Source: Nitratireductor indicus C115
GTDB lineage: Bacteria; Pseudomonadota; Alphaproteobacteria; Rhizobiales; Rhizobiaceae
Direction: 5' to 3'
Length of the DNA: 64,000 nt
Assembly: GCF_000300515.1 (NCBI RefSeq)
Contig: NZ_AMSI01000001.1
Location: 62,001-126,000, forward strand
In this document: in pieces, positions 63,916 through 64,000 of the stretch
How the letters are laid out: every line of letters starts with the position of its first letter
Numbering within the stretch: position 1 is the first letter of the stretch
The notes under the pieces: model-generated
The model's input: only the letters and a program-made list of their open reading frames with translations
Databases searched by the model: none
Told to the model about the DNA's origin: nothing
Position numbers and translations under genes: made by a program

Positions 63916-64000
63916 TGAGGTCTCCCTGAATATCTTGAGCCCGCTGTCGAGGCCCTGGAAGCGGGCATATAAGCAAAGTTCCAGTTTCTAGGGAACACCT

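Overview
The window looks like the chromosome of an alphaproteobacterium of the order Hyphomicrobiales (Rhizobiales), probably near Phyllobacteriaceae/Mesorhizobium-like genera. Three things point there: the block aroA - cmk - rpsA next to a FYDLN_acid (TIGR02300) gene and tRNA-Ala; an EPSP synthase that closely resembles the class II enzyme of Agrobacterium CP4; and a very high density of solute-binding-protein transporters together with a dispersed palindromic repeat of the rhizobial mosaic-element type. Genus and species cannot be fixed from sequence reading alone.

Layout. 1-5626 is housekeeping: rpsA, cmk, an inserted SDR gene and aroA on the minus strand, then the FYDLN_acid gene and tRNA-Ala(GGC) on the plus strand. 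5831-7420 is an ABC-F ATPase. From 7.4 kb to 54.6 kb the window is an accessory catabolic region made of consecutive transporter-plus-enzyme modules, nearly all with their own regulator. (A) 7.4-15.9 kb: LysR, EthD-like protein, TRAP importer, an internally duplicated protein of unknown function, a thiamine-diphosphate enzyme, a 59-residue GatC/AtzG-like protein and an amidase. (B) 15.9-19.9 kb: TctABC importer and IclR regulator. (C) 20.0-28.5 kb: two divergent operons with a dapA-like aldolase, an ABC sugar importer, a FAD oxidoreductase and DhaK/DhaL kinase subunits. (D) 28.6-34.7 kb: GntR, a second TctCBA importer, an aldehyde dehydrogenase and a beta-hydroxyacid dehydrogenase. (E) 34.9-40.5 kb: LysR, a second TRAP importer, a dapA-like enzyme and GntR. 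(F) 40.6-43.0 kb: acyltransferase, PadR regulator and a membrane protein. (G) 43.2-54.6 kb: one unbroken 12-gene minus-strand run headed by TetR that carries two complete Liv-type ABC importers around a GAF protein and an amidohydrolase.

54.8-57.7 kb is a three-gene cell-envelope cluster (GT25, a MurF-like ligase with a cysteine-rich tail, GT32). A DUF2867 gene follows, then a complete dipeptide ABC importer (dppABCDF) up to the right edge.

The modules fit import of organic acids, sugars/polyols, amino-acid-like compounds and peptides from a nutrient-mixed habitat such as soil or plant. Substrates cannot be assigned. The points most worth following are: the duplicated SHGG/NDAG protein beside the amidase module; the small amidase partner, which is too short for routine calling; matching operator-like sites that tie the IclR gene to both the tct operon and the distant FAD-oxidoreductase/sugar operon; and a roughly 103-bp repeat sitting inside operons, where it borders or supplies stop codons.
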